Assembly (NCBI GenBank): GCA_016271365.2
Contig: CM028136.1
Span: 470,082,001 to 470,146,000, forward strand
From: Neoceratodus forsteri
Lineage: Eukaryota; Chordata; Ceratodontiformes; Ceratodontidae
Length of the DNA stretch: 64,000 bases
Direction: 5' to 3'
Under the pieces are notes generated by a model that did not search any database, had not been told where the DNA came from, and worked only from the letters and a program-made list of their open reading frames with translations. Position 1 is the first letter of the stretch; each line of letters opens with the position of its first letter. Made by a program: the position numbers and the translations under genes. Positions 21,773 through 32,390 of this stretch are shown here, one piece after another.

Positions 21773-23073
21773 AGACCTAAACAGAAAGAGAACTTTTACA
21801 TCAAACTTTTAAATAGAAAGAGAACTTTTACATCATAGTTAAACAGTGATAGTTTAAGAGAACAAAAGTTGCAAGAGAAAATTAAAAATGGTATTGAAGA
21901 GTATTGGAAGTTCAATTACCAACCCAGTAATACAATTACTTCATTATGGGACACATTAAAAACTGTCATCATGGGGATAATAGCGTCTTATCAGGCTTTT
22001 ATTAATAAGGGTCTGAAACAAAAACAACATGAACTAGATCAAAAAATCAAAAGTTTAGACCACAAGATTATATTAGATCATGACAAGTATTATAAAGAAT
22101 GGGCAAAAGCTTGTTTAGAAGAAACAGAACTAAATAAACATTGAGGTATTAATAAATACCAAAAAGTTACAAAAGTTTAGACATATTCAGGAAGAAGAAA
22201 CTGGGGACTTATTAGTGGCCCAACTTAAAAAAAGAGGGAATCTAACTTGATAGCAGTATTATTGGATAATGAGGGTAGGCAAATATTTAAAGATGAAGAG
22301 ATGGGGTCCCAGATTAAAACTGAATATAAACAAATTTACCAACACAGGCTCAGAAGAAATAAAGAACTACCTGGAAACTAGTGGTCTGACTGAATTAAGA
22401 TGTGCTGAGTTACCTTTTACCTTGCAAGAAGTAACTGACACCATTAAATCATTACCTACAAATAAAAGTTCTGGTGTGGATGGCTCACAATTGAATTTTA
22501 TCAACAGTTTTGTGACCAGTTGGCTCCAAAATTATTGCAACTGTTAAACGAATTAAGAGAAGAACCCTTATCTATTCCTGTATCAGTGCAAGAATCCAAG
22601 ACAATATTATTGTTAAAAGAAGGCAAATACCTTAAAAAAGTAATCAGCTATTGTCAGATAGCACTTCTAAACACAGACTATAAAATAATAACAAAAATAA
22701 TTATAAATATAATAAAAGAAAATGTACAAGTAGTAATTAATCAAGAACAATATGGGTTTGTAAATGGCCATACTATTTACCAGGCTACAAGAATGGTCCA
22801 GATGATGCAGGAAATAAAAGAAACAAAATTCACCATATTGTTTAGTAGCAGTTGATGCAAGTAAAGTGGTTGACACGTTAAATAGGGAATTTATGTTTGC
22901 ATGCTTAGAGGCCTATGATATTCCAAAATATCTGATCCATTTAATAAAAAAATACACAATATAACAACTGTAAGATTTGCAGTAAATAGTTATATAACAG
23001 AACCAATGGCAATGGGTAATGGGGTAAGACAAAGGTGCCCCCTGTCCCCTATACTATATATACTATCACTGGA
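21773..23073 (+). pseudogene. L1 ORF2, linker and reverse transcriptase fingers (outer L1)
   Basis: After a local 31-bp duplication (agaaagagaacttttacatc occurs near 21784 and 21815), the L1 protein resumes. The linker is 21869-22144 (SLWDTLKTVIMGIIASYQAF and a Lys-rich helix). The pre-RT block KSLPTNKSSGVDG follows in the frame 22269-22547, then 22520-22855 (LLNTDYKIITKIIINIIKEN, QEQYGFVNG). In shifted frame comes motif A as VAVDASKVVDTLNREF, and motif B as NGVRQRCPLSPILYILSLDL, ending at 23073. Motif A keeps its Asp. Stops at 22142 and 22853 and several frame changes kill it. The protein continues at 26978, after the inserted Tx1-type L1. Confidence 0.83.
23060..23073. repeat. Left copy of 14-bp target duplication of the inner Tx1-type L1
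   Basis: ATACTATCACTGGA occurs here and at 26978-26991, immediately after the A-tail of the inserted element. The two copies encode the same LSLD/ELF segment of the interrupted L1, so the boundaries are well fixed. Confidence 0.93.
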
Positions 23074-23079
23074 CCTAAA

Positions 23080-26000
23080 TGGAGAGAGTGTAGTTCTTGG
23101 TTCGGTATACGGACCGGTGGGAGGTAATCCTGAGTTCTTCATGATGCTGACAGATAAATTGGCCAGTTTTTTGCCAACTCAATATGTGCTAGGGGGGGAC
23201 TGTAATGTACCTTTCCCCTCATCATTAGATAGAGAGCCCCAGGACAGGCGTACACCCTCCTCGGCCCAGAAAGCCCTTTGTGAAATGGTTTCAATGTTAG
23301 GCTTAGGTGACCCGTGGCGTATTGCCAATCCTTCTTGTCGGGCCTTTTCCTTTCAATCCCAATCACATGGTACTAAATCAAGACTGGATATGATATTAGT
23401 CAGTCTCTCTTCTCTCCCGAGTGTATCTTTATCTGGTATAGAGCCGATCATTGTGTCAGATCATGCCTTGGTTTGGTTACACCTCTCTTTAAATCCTGAT
23501 TATTCTCAAGACTCCATGTGGAGACTAAATACTCAACTATTAAAGGACCGCCATTGTGTCTCAGAGATCAGCTCTAGAATATCTATCTTCTTGGCCGATA
23601 ATATGGATTCCACCCCTACAGTGGATATGATATGGGGAGCGTTAAAGTGTTATCTTAGGGGTGACTTTATTAAGATGGCTTCCCTTAGGAAGAAGGCATG
23701 ATTAGCTAGGTCATTAGAATTGGTGGGTAGGATTAGGGAGTTAGAAGGTAGGTATCATTAACTTCTTCGGTCTCAGATCTTAAGGAGCTTCTTTCAGTTA
23801 AGAATGAATACTCGGACCTTCTGAAAGAAAAAATAGAGTACAGTCTGGTGAAAACCCAGGCTAAGTATATTGATCTCGGCGAGAAATCCGGCAAGTTATT
23901 GGCTCTGCGTTTGCGTGCGCTTGAAGGTTCGAGGATCATTTCTTCTCTGGTTTCCTCATCTGGAAGCATTGTCTCCTCGCCCAGAGAGATTGCTCAGGTC
24001 TTTAGGGAATACTATTCAAGTCTTTACAGTCCCCCTCCGACATCCCATTCGACAGCAGACGTCAGAAACTACATAAGAGGAATTGGTGTTCCGAGTATAT
24101 TGGAGTCCCAACAAGCGATCTTATTGGCTCCTATCTCAGCTGAAGAAATCCAAAGCATTATTGCCTCTTTGACCCCGGACAAAGCACCGGGCCCAGATGG
24201 ATTTCCAGTGAATTTTTATGAAGTTTTTGCCAAAGACTTAATCTCTATTTTGCTTAAGCTATATAATTACTTCCCGGTTGCATTGGAACTTGATCCGGCT
24301 TTGTTCGAGGCCACTATAGTTTTAATTCCTAAAGTGGACAAGGAGCCTTCTGATCCGGCTAGTTACCGTCCTATTTCTCTCCAGAACTATGATGTTAAGA
24401 TACTAGCTAAAATACTTGCTGAGAGGATTAAAAAGATCTGGCCAGAGCTTTTGAGCCCCGAGCAGGCAGGTTTTGTCTCAGGGAGATCAGCAGCTGACCA
24501 TCTGAGGACCTTACCGCATATTTCGCAGTATGCCCGGTCCGTCTCAGACCCAATTGTACTAGTCTCTTTAGATGCTGAGAAAGCATTTGATCGGGTCGAT
24601 TGGTCCTTTTTATGGATAGTGATGGAGGAAATGGGCTTCCCAATTCCCTTTTTGAACCTGATACAGGTATTCTATAGGTGTCCCTCTGCAAAAATCTATT
24701 GCAATGGGGTCTTATCCCCCTCTTTCAGTCTTCTTGCCAGTACTAGACAAGGTTGCCCCCTCTCTCCTTTACTGTTCAACTTATACTTGGAGCCTCTACT
24801 GATAAATCTTAAGTCTTCCCCTCGGGTAAGAGGGGTCAGGCTCCAAAGCCGCGAGCTAGTTCTTTCTCATGTATGCAGATGATGTTCTATTACATCTGTC
24901 AGATCCAGTAGCATCTTTAGAAGCAGCCCGGATATTATTAGGCAGTTTAGTTCCTTCTCTGGCTATAAGTTAAACACTTCGAAATGTGAGATCTTTCACT
25001 TAAATAATTATACCTTTAAGAGAGGCTTTCTTCCTTTTGGAATGAAATGGACTTCCAGCTCAATTAAATATCTGGGGATCTATTTCTCTACTGACCCTTT
25101 CTTGCTCAAGAAACTAAATTTAATTAAGATCAGAGACTCGATTAGTCAAGATTTGCAGCGTTGGGCATCCCTTCCTATTTCCTTGTGGGGCAGAATCAGT
25201 ATCATTAAGATGAATGTCCTTCCCCCGGATTTTTTACCCACTGAACCTTACCAACCTCTGGCTCCCTCTTTCCTTCTTCCAGCAGCTCCATAGTCTGTTT
25301 TCCACTTTCATCTGGAGAGGGAAAGGGGTACGTTGCTCCTATGGCTCCCTATCACTCCCTAAAGAAAGAGGAGGCTTAAGACTTCCGAATTTTCAGCTAT
25401 ATTACTGGGCGGCCCACTTGTCCAAGTTGGGAAGGTGGTTCTCTGTGAATGCTGAGAATTCTTCCCCAATCTGGCTTCAGTTGGAATCGGCCTTCCTCTC
25501 CGAGCTTAGATTTGACATATCCACTCTACCTTATCTTACCCCCGAAAACACTCTCACAACTGATTTCTGATGACACGGTGGCGGTCTCTCTTAAAGTGTG
25601 GGCCCAATGTCTTAGGTTCTTCCGGATTTCTAACCACACGGATTTAGGGCAGCCATTATTCTCAATCCCAATATTAGATTAGGAGATTCTTGGTTAGGAC
25701 TAAACTGGCTCCACAACTTAAAGATTCCAGGGTTTGAACATTTGTTCAGCAAGCTTCACTTTTACTTCAGCGATATCTTAACCAGATTCATATCCCAACA
25801 GAGAGAGACTTTTAAGGTGTTCCAGCTCCGGCACCTGGTGAGTAATAAATTCGGATCGGTGTTTAAGCAATCAGCGGTACATCCCTTTCTCTCCAACATT
25901 ATTATGCTGGCATCCCAGCCCCATTCCATTTCACAGATTTACTCCTACCTCTTGACTTTTAACTTGGGGGAGGAGGTTGGAGGCCCCTCGGTCTGGACAC

Positions 26001-26545
26001 ATCTCCTTCCTGATGATGTACCATTGTGGAGAACTTTTTGGCCTAACCTACATAGATACCACACCCAGGATAGGTTTCGGTTAGTGCAATATAATATTGT
26101 TAACAACTTATACTACACTCCGGTCAAGCTTTTTCAACGTAAACTGATCCCCATTCCAGTGTGTTTCAGGTGTTCACAAGGTGAGGGCACTCTGACTCAT
26201 GTTTTTTGGGAGTGTGCTAAAGTTGCCCCACTATGGTCCTTGATTCAGGATAATTTAGATCCCCTTCTGGGTCTGAGCAGGTTTTTTTCTCCAGGAATTT
26301 GTGTATTGGGTGATTTTTCTGTGATAGATAGTGTGGAGCGTAGGTATCATATAGCCCTGGTATCTATGGCAGTCAAGAAGCTGGTTTTAAGGCACTGGAA
26401 GGACCAGTTGGTTCTATCACTTGCGGATTGGTTAAAGGAGTTGATGTCATATCTCCAGTCTGAAAACTTGATTTCCAGCTATAAGAATCATATGGACTTA
26501 TTTCATAAAAGATGGGGTAAGCTCCAGTCTCTTTGTTTACCTTAA
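23080..26545 (+). pseudogene. Tx1-type L1 ORF2: partial endonuclease, reverse transcriptase, zinc-knuckle C-terminus
   Basis: Endonuclease: VVLGSVYGPVGGNPEFF, VLGGDCNVPF (GDxN active site, with Cys in the middle), SRLDMILVS and IVSDHALVW, ending at a TGA at 23699. The linker is frameshifted to 23848. Reverse transcriptase 23848-24882: TPDKAPGPDGFPVNFYE, ASYRPISLQNYDVKILAKIL, EQAGFVSGRSAADHLR, motif A LVSLDAEKAFDRVDW and motif B TRQGCPLSPLLFNLYLEPL. The catalytic box YADD lies at 24872-24883, one frame away, so a shift sits near 24868. The C-terminal frame 25742-26545 contains CFRCSQGEGTLTHVFWEC, the CCHC-like knuckle of this lineage, and ends at TAA. Only a handful of lesions separate it from an intact frame. 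Function in life: nicking DNA and copying L1 RNA. Confidence 0.9.
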
Positions 26546-26977
26546 TGATAAGGTTTGGTGACCCGATCCCTGGACCCTCATACTATATAGCATAGTAGAC
26601 GTTACCTTTTCTTATCTACGGTCTTATTGTAGTTTTAAGATACGTTCCCTTTACTATAACTTGGACTGTTGGTTAGGTTATTAAATAGGTTGTTTAATAG
26701 GTGTGGATATCCAGATTTTAGAAGCTGTAAGTCTTATGATTTTAGCGGGTGCACCCTGGGAGGGGAGGAGGAGGTGAGGGTATACTCTTTGGCACTTTGA
26801 TTGATAGACAGATATCTTATGTTGCTTTTACTCTCAAGTGTGCCTTGTTATTTATTACATTTGTTATGGGGGAGGGGGGTCTTGGTTTGACCTAGGTTTA
26901 CCAGTTTGTTTCTTGATTGTTATGGGTTTTTGGTTGTATTATTCTTGAAACCAATAAACTTAAATTTCAAAAAAAAA
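26546..26977 (+). other. 3' UTR and A-tail of the inner Tx1-type L1
   Basis: This 430-bp non-coding segment is G/T-rich and ends with ttgaaaccaataaacttaaa followed by about eight As. The polyadenylation-like AATAAA is 26953-26958. Confidence 0.75.
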
Positions 26978-28317
26978 ATACTATCACTGGAGCTGTTTAT
27001 AAATCATATCAAAGCAAATAGGGAAATAGAGGGATTTCAATATCTAGGAGAAGCTAGAAAGATAAACGTTTTTGCAGATGACATTTTACTGTATTTTAAA
27101 GATATAAATATTACCATGCCCAAGTTTTTAAAGGAAGTTAAAAAATATGCACAGGTATCTGGATATTGTTTGAACAGTGCTAAATCAGTTATTATGCCTG
27201 TAAACCATCTCCATTCTCCACTTGTTACAGAAATTAAAAATAATTTTCAAATTAGCAGTAGTTTTAAATATTTGAGTATAACCATTTGCAATGATCAAGG
27301 GGAACTGGTAAATGCCAACCACACCATGGCAAAAGAGAAGGTCAGGGGCTTGCTAGATAATTTGATAAAGCTTTCTCTTTCTCTGTCAGGCCACATAGAG
27401 ACAATAAAAATGATGGCCATGCTGCACTTATTATACATAATACAGGCTAATATAGGATGCCTGTATTATCTTGGTATGACTCCATTCGCCATATTTTAAA
27501 AAAATTCTTGTGTAGGGGAGGGACACTGAGAATTTCTTGGAATCAGTTAACAACACCTAAGAAAGCTAGAGGCTACAGTTGCCCAGAACCACTTAATTAC
27601 AAAACTGCATACTAAATTAAACTGGTGGGAATCAGCATATGTGAATTCTAAGTATGAATTTACTGATAAGTCTTTTGGGAAAAAGGGGGGAGAAACAGAT
27701 TCAGGTTCATTTCTCTGGGAAGTTTTGTCTAAAATGAAAATTCCAACACTTTTTTGAGCCATTGGGAATAAGCTAAAAAAGGAAATTACAAGACTAAAAA
27801 CTAACAGGATACTGCCTTGGTTATTTTTAAAAATTGATCAGATGGTCAGTCCTAGGACATCATTGGATCTGAAAATACTAACAAAACTTAAAAATACAGG
27901 AATACAAAGATGGTACCAATTAATTAATAATCGGGGGGATTTTCTTTCTTTTGTAGATTTAAGAAATAAGGGGGCAAGTAAAGACAATTTCCAATTCCTA
28001 CAATGCTTATCTTTAAAAATTAAATTTGAAAATTTCCAGGAAAAGTTTAAAAAGTGTATAAATAAAAACACTAATGGCATTATCCAACAACAAATAACAT
28101 TGCTAGATTTGTGGAATAAAAAATGACTACAAATCTCTATACCTTTATTGCCACAACTGACAAAGATCCTTGGGGAAAAAATTAACAGTAAATGGGAGCA
28201 AGAAATGGCCATAGTATATACCCCCACAACAATGGAAATCCCTGAGAGCTAAGATTTATAAAGATTATTTGTACTCAAAAAACAGTACCATACGAAAAAT
28301 AGTGGACAAAAAGGCAT
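26978..28317 (+). pseudogene. L1 ORF2, palm motif C to C-terminal region (outer L1)
   Basis: The frame resumes LSLELFINHIKANREIEGFQ, then KINVFADDILLYFKD with the catalytic FADD box intact, YAQVSGYCLNSAKSVIM, and FKYLSITICND. It ends with a stop at 27497. The following 27500-28317 remains coding in shifted frames, for example KNTGIQRWYQLIN and NKGASKDNFQFLQCLSLK at 27842-28126. A plus-strand frame that appears to start at 26906 is a chimera whose first 25 or so residues are the inserted element's 3' UTR and A-tail. This part of the outer L1 is less broken than its finger region. Confidence 0.83.
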
Positions 28318-28320
28318 ATT

Positions 28321-30032
28321 GGCCCCGATATTCACAATTGCGCCTGGCAAAGGTACAAGTGGTGGTGCAGCGCAATTGAGTTGCCCCGGTGCAACTAAGG
28401 GATATATTCAAAGGAGATGAGCCATGGTGCATCTCCTCTGAATATAGCAGGTAATGCACACTGCACAAATAGGATGCTCCAGCACATCTCCCCCAGACAT
28501 GGCTGAATACCAGGAATGGGAACTGCACCAGGGCAACAGAGTTACTTTGTGCACAAATTCCTGATATTCAGCTGGCAGTATGCAAATGGGGCCAAAATGT
28601 ATGCAAGGTGCAAATTGGCCATTTGCATGTCATTATGGCCCTATTTGCGTGATTTGTGCAGGGCTGGTCAGGGAAATGCAAATGACACCCTGCACAGTGA
28701 GTGGTGCTGCAAGAGGGGGCTAGTGGCTCCCCCCTCCCTCCCTGTAGCTGCGATCACCAGTAAAAATAAATAAATAGATCTCTGGTAGTCTAGTGGCACA
28801 CCCCTCCCTTACCATAGCTGCGATCACCAGTAATAATAATGAAATAAATCCCTGGTAGTCTAGTGCTACCCCCAACCCTCCCCACAGCCATGATTGCAAG
28901 TAATAATAATTAAAATAAATCCCTGGTAATCTAGTGGCACCCCCACCCTGCCCGTAACCCTGATTACAGGTAAATCCTTTCTAATGTAATTCCTGGTGGT
29001 CCAGTGGTATCCCCCCCCCCTCACTCACAGAGGACCCCCTGCCCACCCAGCTTCCCCCATCATCGGTGGGTAGCATCAACCCCACCTTCATACCACCCAG
29101 CTGCCTGCCAAATGACAGCTTACAGTATCAGCTGTAACCCTACTGGTCCACATTGTGGACCAATGGGCTTGCAGTGCTTACTGTAATAGTCATTCACAAA
29201 AACGTGAATGAATGACTTCATTCATGTTTTTGTGAATGACTGTTACAGTATGCAATGTAAGCCCATTGGTCCACAGTGTGAACCATTAGGCTTACAGCTG
29301 ATACTGTAAGCTGTCATTAGCCAGGCAGCTGGGCAGTATGCGGGTGGGCTTGATGCTGTCCACCGATGACTGGGGAACTGGGTGGGCAGGGGACCTGTGT
29401 GGGTGGGGGTGGGGAGCCACTGAACATCAGGGATTACATTACATAGGATTTACCTGTGATCAGGGTTATGGGTGGGGTGGGGGGTGCCACCAGACAACCA
29501 GGGATTTATTTTAATTATTAGTACTTGTGATCACGGCTATAGGGAGGGTGGGGGGTGCCACTAGACTACCAGGGATTTATTTCATTATTATTACTGGTGA
29601 TCGCAGCTACAGGGAGTGAGCGGAGTACCACTGGACCACCAGGGCCATGCGTGGGTGCTTTTGCATGGTGTTCAGGGGATTGCCACTCATGGCTGGCTGG
29701 TGTTGTGTTGCGCATTGCAGTACAGCAGCACACCTTTGGGTGGCTGGCATTTGAATCATATTTTATGGGCTCAACTTTGAGCCTAGTTATATGGTGCCTC
29801 CCAGGGTTGTGCCAGCATATGCGCAACACATCCTAGACTGAATATCGGGATATGTTGCATATGCATGGGCACACCCCCTGGAGATGAGTTGCATACATTA
29901 TCTTTCCACCCTGGTGCATTGGGACTTGCACTGTGCAAGTCCCTCTTTTACATATTGTACTGGGGGACATTTCTGGGGTTGCACTGGTGCAACTCAGTTG
30001 TGCCAGGCCCAACCTCTGTGAATATCTGTGCC
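28321..30032. mobile_element. Hairpin DNA element 2 (1,712 bp), PIF/Harbinger-like
   Basis: The ends GGCCCCGATATTCACA and GGCACAGATATTCACA (right end reverse-complemented) agree at 14 of 16 positions. ATT flanks both sides (28318-28320, 30033-30035). The interior is a long inverted repeat centred near 29206, around aaaacgtgaatgaatgactt and its complement. Each arm carries a tandem array of about four units of 70-77 bp starting with gcgatcaccagtaataataa-like sequence (28751, 28823, 28893, 28970, and mirror copies at 29450-29610). The module cctggtggtccagtgg is shared with hairpin element 1, showing the two belong to one family despite different arms. No transposase is present. It interrupts the C-terminal part of the outer L1 ORF2. 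Confidence 0.87.
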
Positions 30033-30035
30033 ATT

Positions 30036-30384
30036 TTGGGTAACTGGAACACTGAAGTGATGGAGGAAGTGGTGAAGGTTAAATGGTGGTACCAAGTAGA
30101 AGAATCATTGCTTTATGAAAATCTATGGCGTGATATTTCAGAAAACCCTAAGGAGAGCATTAACCTAAAAGAGGGTTTTATACCATTGTGGGAGATGGTT
30201 TAATAACTATGTTTTGTGCTAAATATGGGGGGAGGTGAAATATTGGATATTGTATACTTAAATATAATTATTTAAACACCTGTTACGAAAATGGAAAACA
30301 TAACTGAACTGTATAAGGTGTTAAAAATGTTCTAATATTACTGTATATGCTCTAATGTTGGAAAATAAGTCAAAATATGAAAAA
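30036..30384 (+). pseudogene. L1 ORF2 C-terminus, 3' UTR and A-tail (outer L1)
   Basis: After the hairpin element the frame gives WNTEVMEEVVKVKWWYQVEE and ends LKEGFIPLWEMV with TAA at 30201-30203. A short A+T-rich 3' UTR runs to an A-rich end at about 30378-30386. The right copy of the 17-bp duplication follows. Length and position fit the end of an L1. Confidence 0.75.
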
Positions 30385-30401
30385 AACAGGCTAAGTTACC
30401 A
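30385..30401. repeat. Right copy of 17-bp target-site duplication of the outer L1
   Basis: AACAGGCTAAGTTACCA, identical to 5259-5275. It begins inside the A-tail, so one or two leading As are shared with the tail and the firm identity is 15 bases. Confidence 0.6.
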
Positions 30402-31060
30402 ACATCTGACAAAACTCCACCCCCAAAAAAACTTACACAATATCTCCATTATCTCAGCAACGGACACCACTTACAAACCTACAACAGTGCTACCTACTAG
30501 TAGACACTCCTAGATTCGAACCCTCTACAGCACATCACACACAACTATAGAAACACCCTTCCTACCTAACACTCTAGCCTATCGACTATGTCACAACGGG
30601 ACCATGATCCCAACCCACACAGCAACAGCATACATTCACTAAAGATAGAACAAAGAACTGCTCAATATGCCATACACTTACATAAATCTACAGTATATTT
30701 TCTGAAGGGGGCTGTACCCCTGCACACACCCTCAGGGAGCTTTGGCCCCTGAACCCTCCTGAGTATAATTAACTAACTCCAAGACTGCACTAATCACTAA
30801 CATACTATCCAAACACAAGTTGCACTCGCTGAAATTACAGTTACTCTTAATAGCAACTCGCTCAAATAACACGCACTCTTCTGCTGTCGCTCAAATGCAT
30901 TTAACCAAATGGATTCACTCATTTGAACTTATACCCTTTATATACTGTCTTATCTCCTTCATGCTGAGATGTACTAAGTTTACTTTCACTTATCTAAATC
31001 CTGACAGTCACTCTTTTGCTTTCTGGATTCTGAGTTCTCGATGGGTTTTTGGTTAGCTTA
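30402..31060. other. A/C-rich unassigned flank
   Basis: The plus strand is strikingly A/C-rich and G-poor up to about 30680, and mixed after that. A sequence resembling a tRNA B box (ggttcgaatct on the minus strand, about 30508-30520) is present, but no tRNA fold is evident. The composition matches 5040-5258, which I take to be the other side of the same pre-insertion sequence. I cannot name the repeat. Confidence 0.4.
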
Positions 31061-32380
31061 GTTTTCGCTGGGTGGCTCAGTCCAATCCTCTGTTCCTCCA
31101 TTCTTCATTTTTTATCCTCTTGAATTCCCAGTAGCTCTCTTCTCTTTCTCTCCTATTCCATATCTGTTCTGCACCATTCCATGACCTGGGATCTGTGGTC
31201 ACCTCCTCAAACTCCTCTGGCCATGTTTCCTCACCAAAATTCTGACTGCAGACTCATATGTCTGTGTTGACACTGAGTGCTCTTCTGGCTTCCTTGGGCT
31301 CCTCACACTGTGCAGAGCATGCTGTAGAGAGAAAGAAGGGAAAAAAAAGAGAAAACCATGCTTTTCAATGTAGAGTTTTTTCAGCTGCTCAGTAAAATAG
31401 ATAGATGGATGAATGGTTCAACGTAGACGGCATACCGTGTATAACATTTAGAGTTCAGCCTATAAATCAAAATAATAGTGCTGTTTCAGGATCTCCTGAG
31501 CTTCACAGTCCTACCCTGTTGGTAGATGCTTACCAGAGAGGCATCTCCAGCAGGACGAGGCAGGGGCTGTTGCCACTGTATCATTTGCTTGTGAGATCCC
31601 ACCAGGAGCATTGTCAGGAATTTGAAGGTCTCTGTCATATCCTCCCTCCTTTTGTCTGGTAATCATCTGCAGTGCTGTTAAAGAGTTGGCAGGAGGTGAT
31701 GTACAGAAACAGTGCTATGCATGTATGTGCCTCCACAATCCCCTTAGTCTATTGGCTCTAGTAATCAGCTGGCCAATTGCAAGAAGACAGGCAAGTACAA
31801 TGTGAAGGCCTTGCCTATACATGATAGTTCTTCACTCACAATATGGTCATTGGAGCATCAAAGTCAGGTCTGATGAGTCCCCAGACTCGCAGCTTGGTGC
31901 TGTTACCTCTAGACTATGCACACTCCCAAATCCCAGTCCTTATATATACTCAGAAATAGCGGTGCTCGTATTATCTGGAATCTGATCCATCTGCTTACAT
32001 TATAAACTTCAGCAGTCCTGATTCTGACACCAGTTCCATAAATTCCACCAATACCTAAAGAAGAAACAAAATGGAAACAGAGTTGAAATCAGAGTTCTGA
32101 CTCCCCCTCCAAATACCAACAGGTATTCTTTTAAGCCTCCCCACTAGACACACAGTAAAACCCTTCCTGCCTGACCCCATTTCCCTGCCTGCTCACAGTT
32201 CAAACCCATTCCTCCTACCTTCCATTACTGCCACTAATGGCTCTGGAGACATTGGGGGCTGGGGATTGTCTTTCTCCTACATGAGACTGATGTTAGCCCC
32301 TGCCCTATCACACCACTCTATCTGACTCTGGTTAGCAGTGGTCGGTCAATGCCAGTGTTACTGCTCTGCTGTCTCCCAAA
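31061..32380. other. No gene seen; small CR1 fragment
   Basis: No credible gene. At about 31535-31625 the plus strand encodes RGISSRTRQGLLPLYHLLVR, a recognisable piece of the CR1 ORF2 C-terminal region. Directly after it, at about 31620-31660, the minus strand encodes a KRREDMTETF-like piece of the same domain, so two CR1 scraps face each other. The remainder is unassigned. Confidence 0.5.
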
Positions 32381-32390
32381 CAAATCCACT

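Larger units (their letters stand above)
23074..26977 (+). mobile_element. 5'-truncated Tx1-type L1 inserted in the outer L1
   Basis: A 3.9 kb plus-strand LINE lies between perfect 14-bp direct repeats and ends in a 3' UTR with ccaataaacttaaatttc and an A-tail at 26970-26978. It begins inside the endonuclease domain, so it lacks ORF1 and the ORF2 start, as expected for 5' truncation during target-primed integration. Its frames carry few stops, and its base composition (less A-rich) differs from that of the host L1. It is therefore a younger insertion of a different L1 lineage, closest by motif to Tx1/L1-type elements of amphibians and fish. Confidence 0.92.
5276..30384 (+). mobile_element. 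Outer L1 LINE, split into about seven pieces by insertions
   Basis: L1-type coding blocks occur in correct order on one strand. They are ORF1 at about 8010-8466, 10674-11412 and 12959-13303; the ORF2 endonuclease at 13644-14371; the linker and reverse transcriptase fingers at 21773-23073; the FADD-containing palm onward at 26978-28320; and the C-terminus plus 3' UTR and A-tail at 30033-30384. What separates them are other, recognisable elements with their own boundaries. Summing the pieces gives roughly 6 kb, the usual length of a vertebrate L1. The 5' piece, 5276 to about 5440, is assigned only from the 17-bp terminal duplication. The element is dead from frameshifts, stops and insertions. 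Neighbouring pieces carry similar levels of decay, consistent with one copy. Confidence 0.75.

Noticed and set aside
26906..27499. 197-codon plus-strand frame as one protein
   Set aside because: Its first part is the 3' UTR and A-tail of the inserted Tx1-type L1. The real L1 sequence starts at 26978.
30508..30520. Possible tRNA gene on the minus strand (B-box-like ggttcgaatct)
   Set aside because: No acceptor-stem pairing or convincing A box at the right distance, so kept only as a note.
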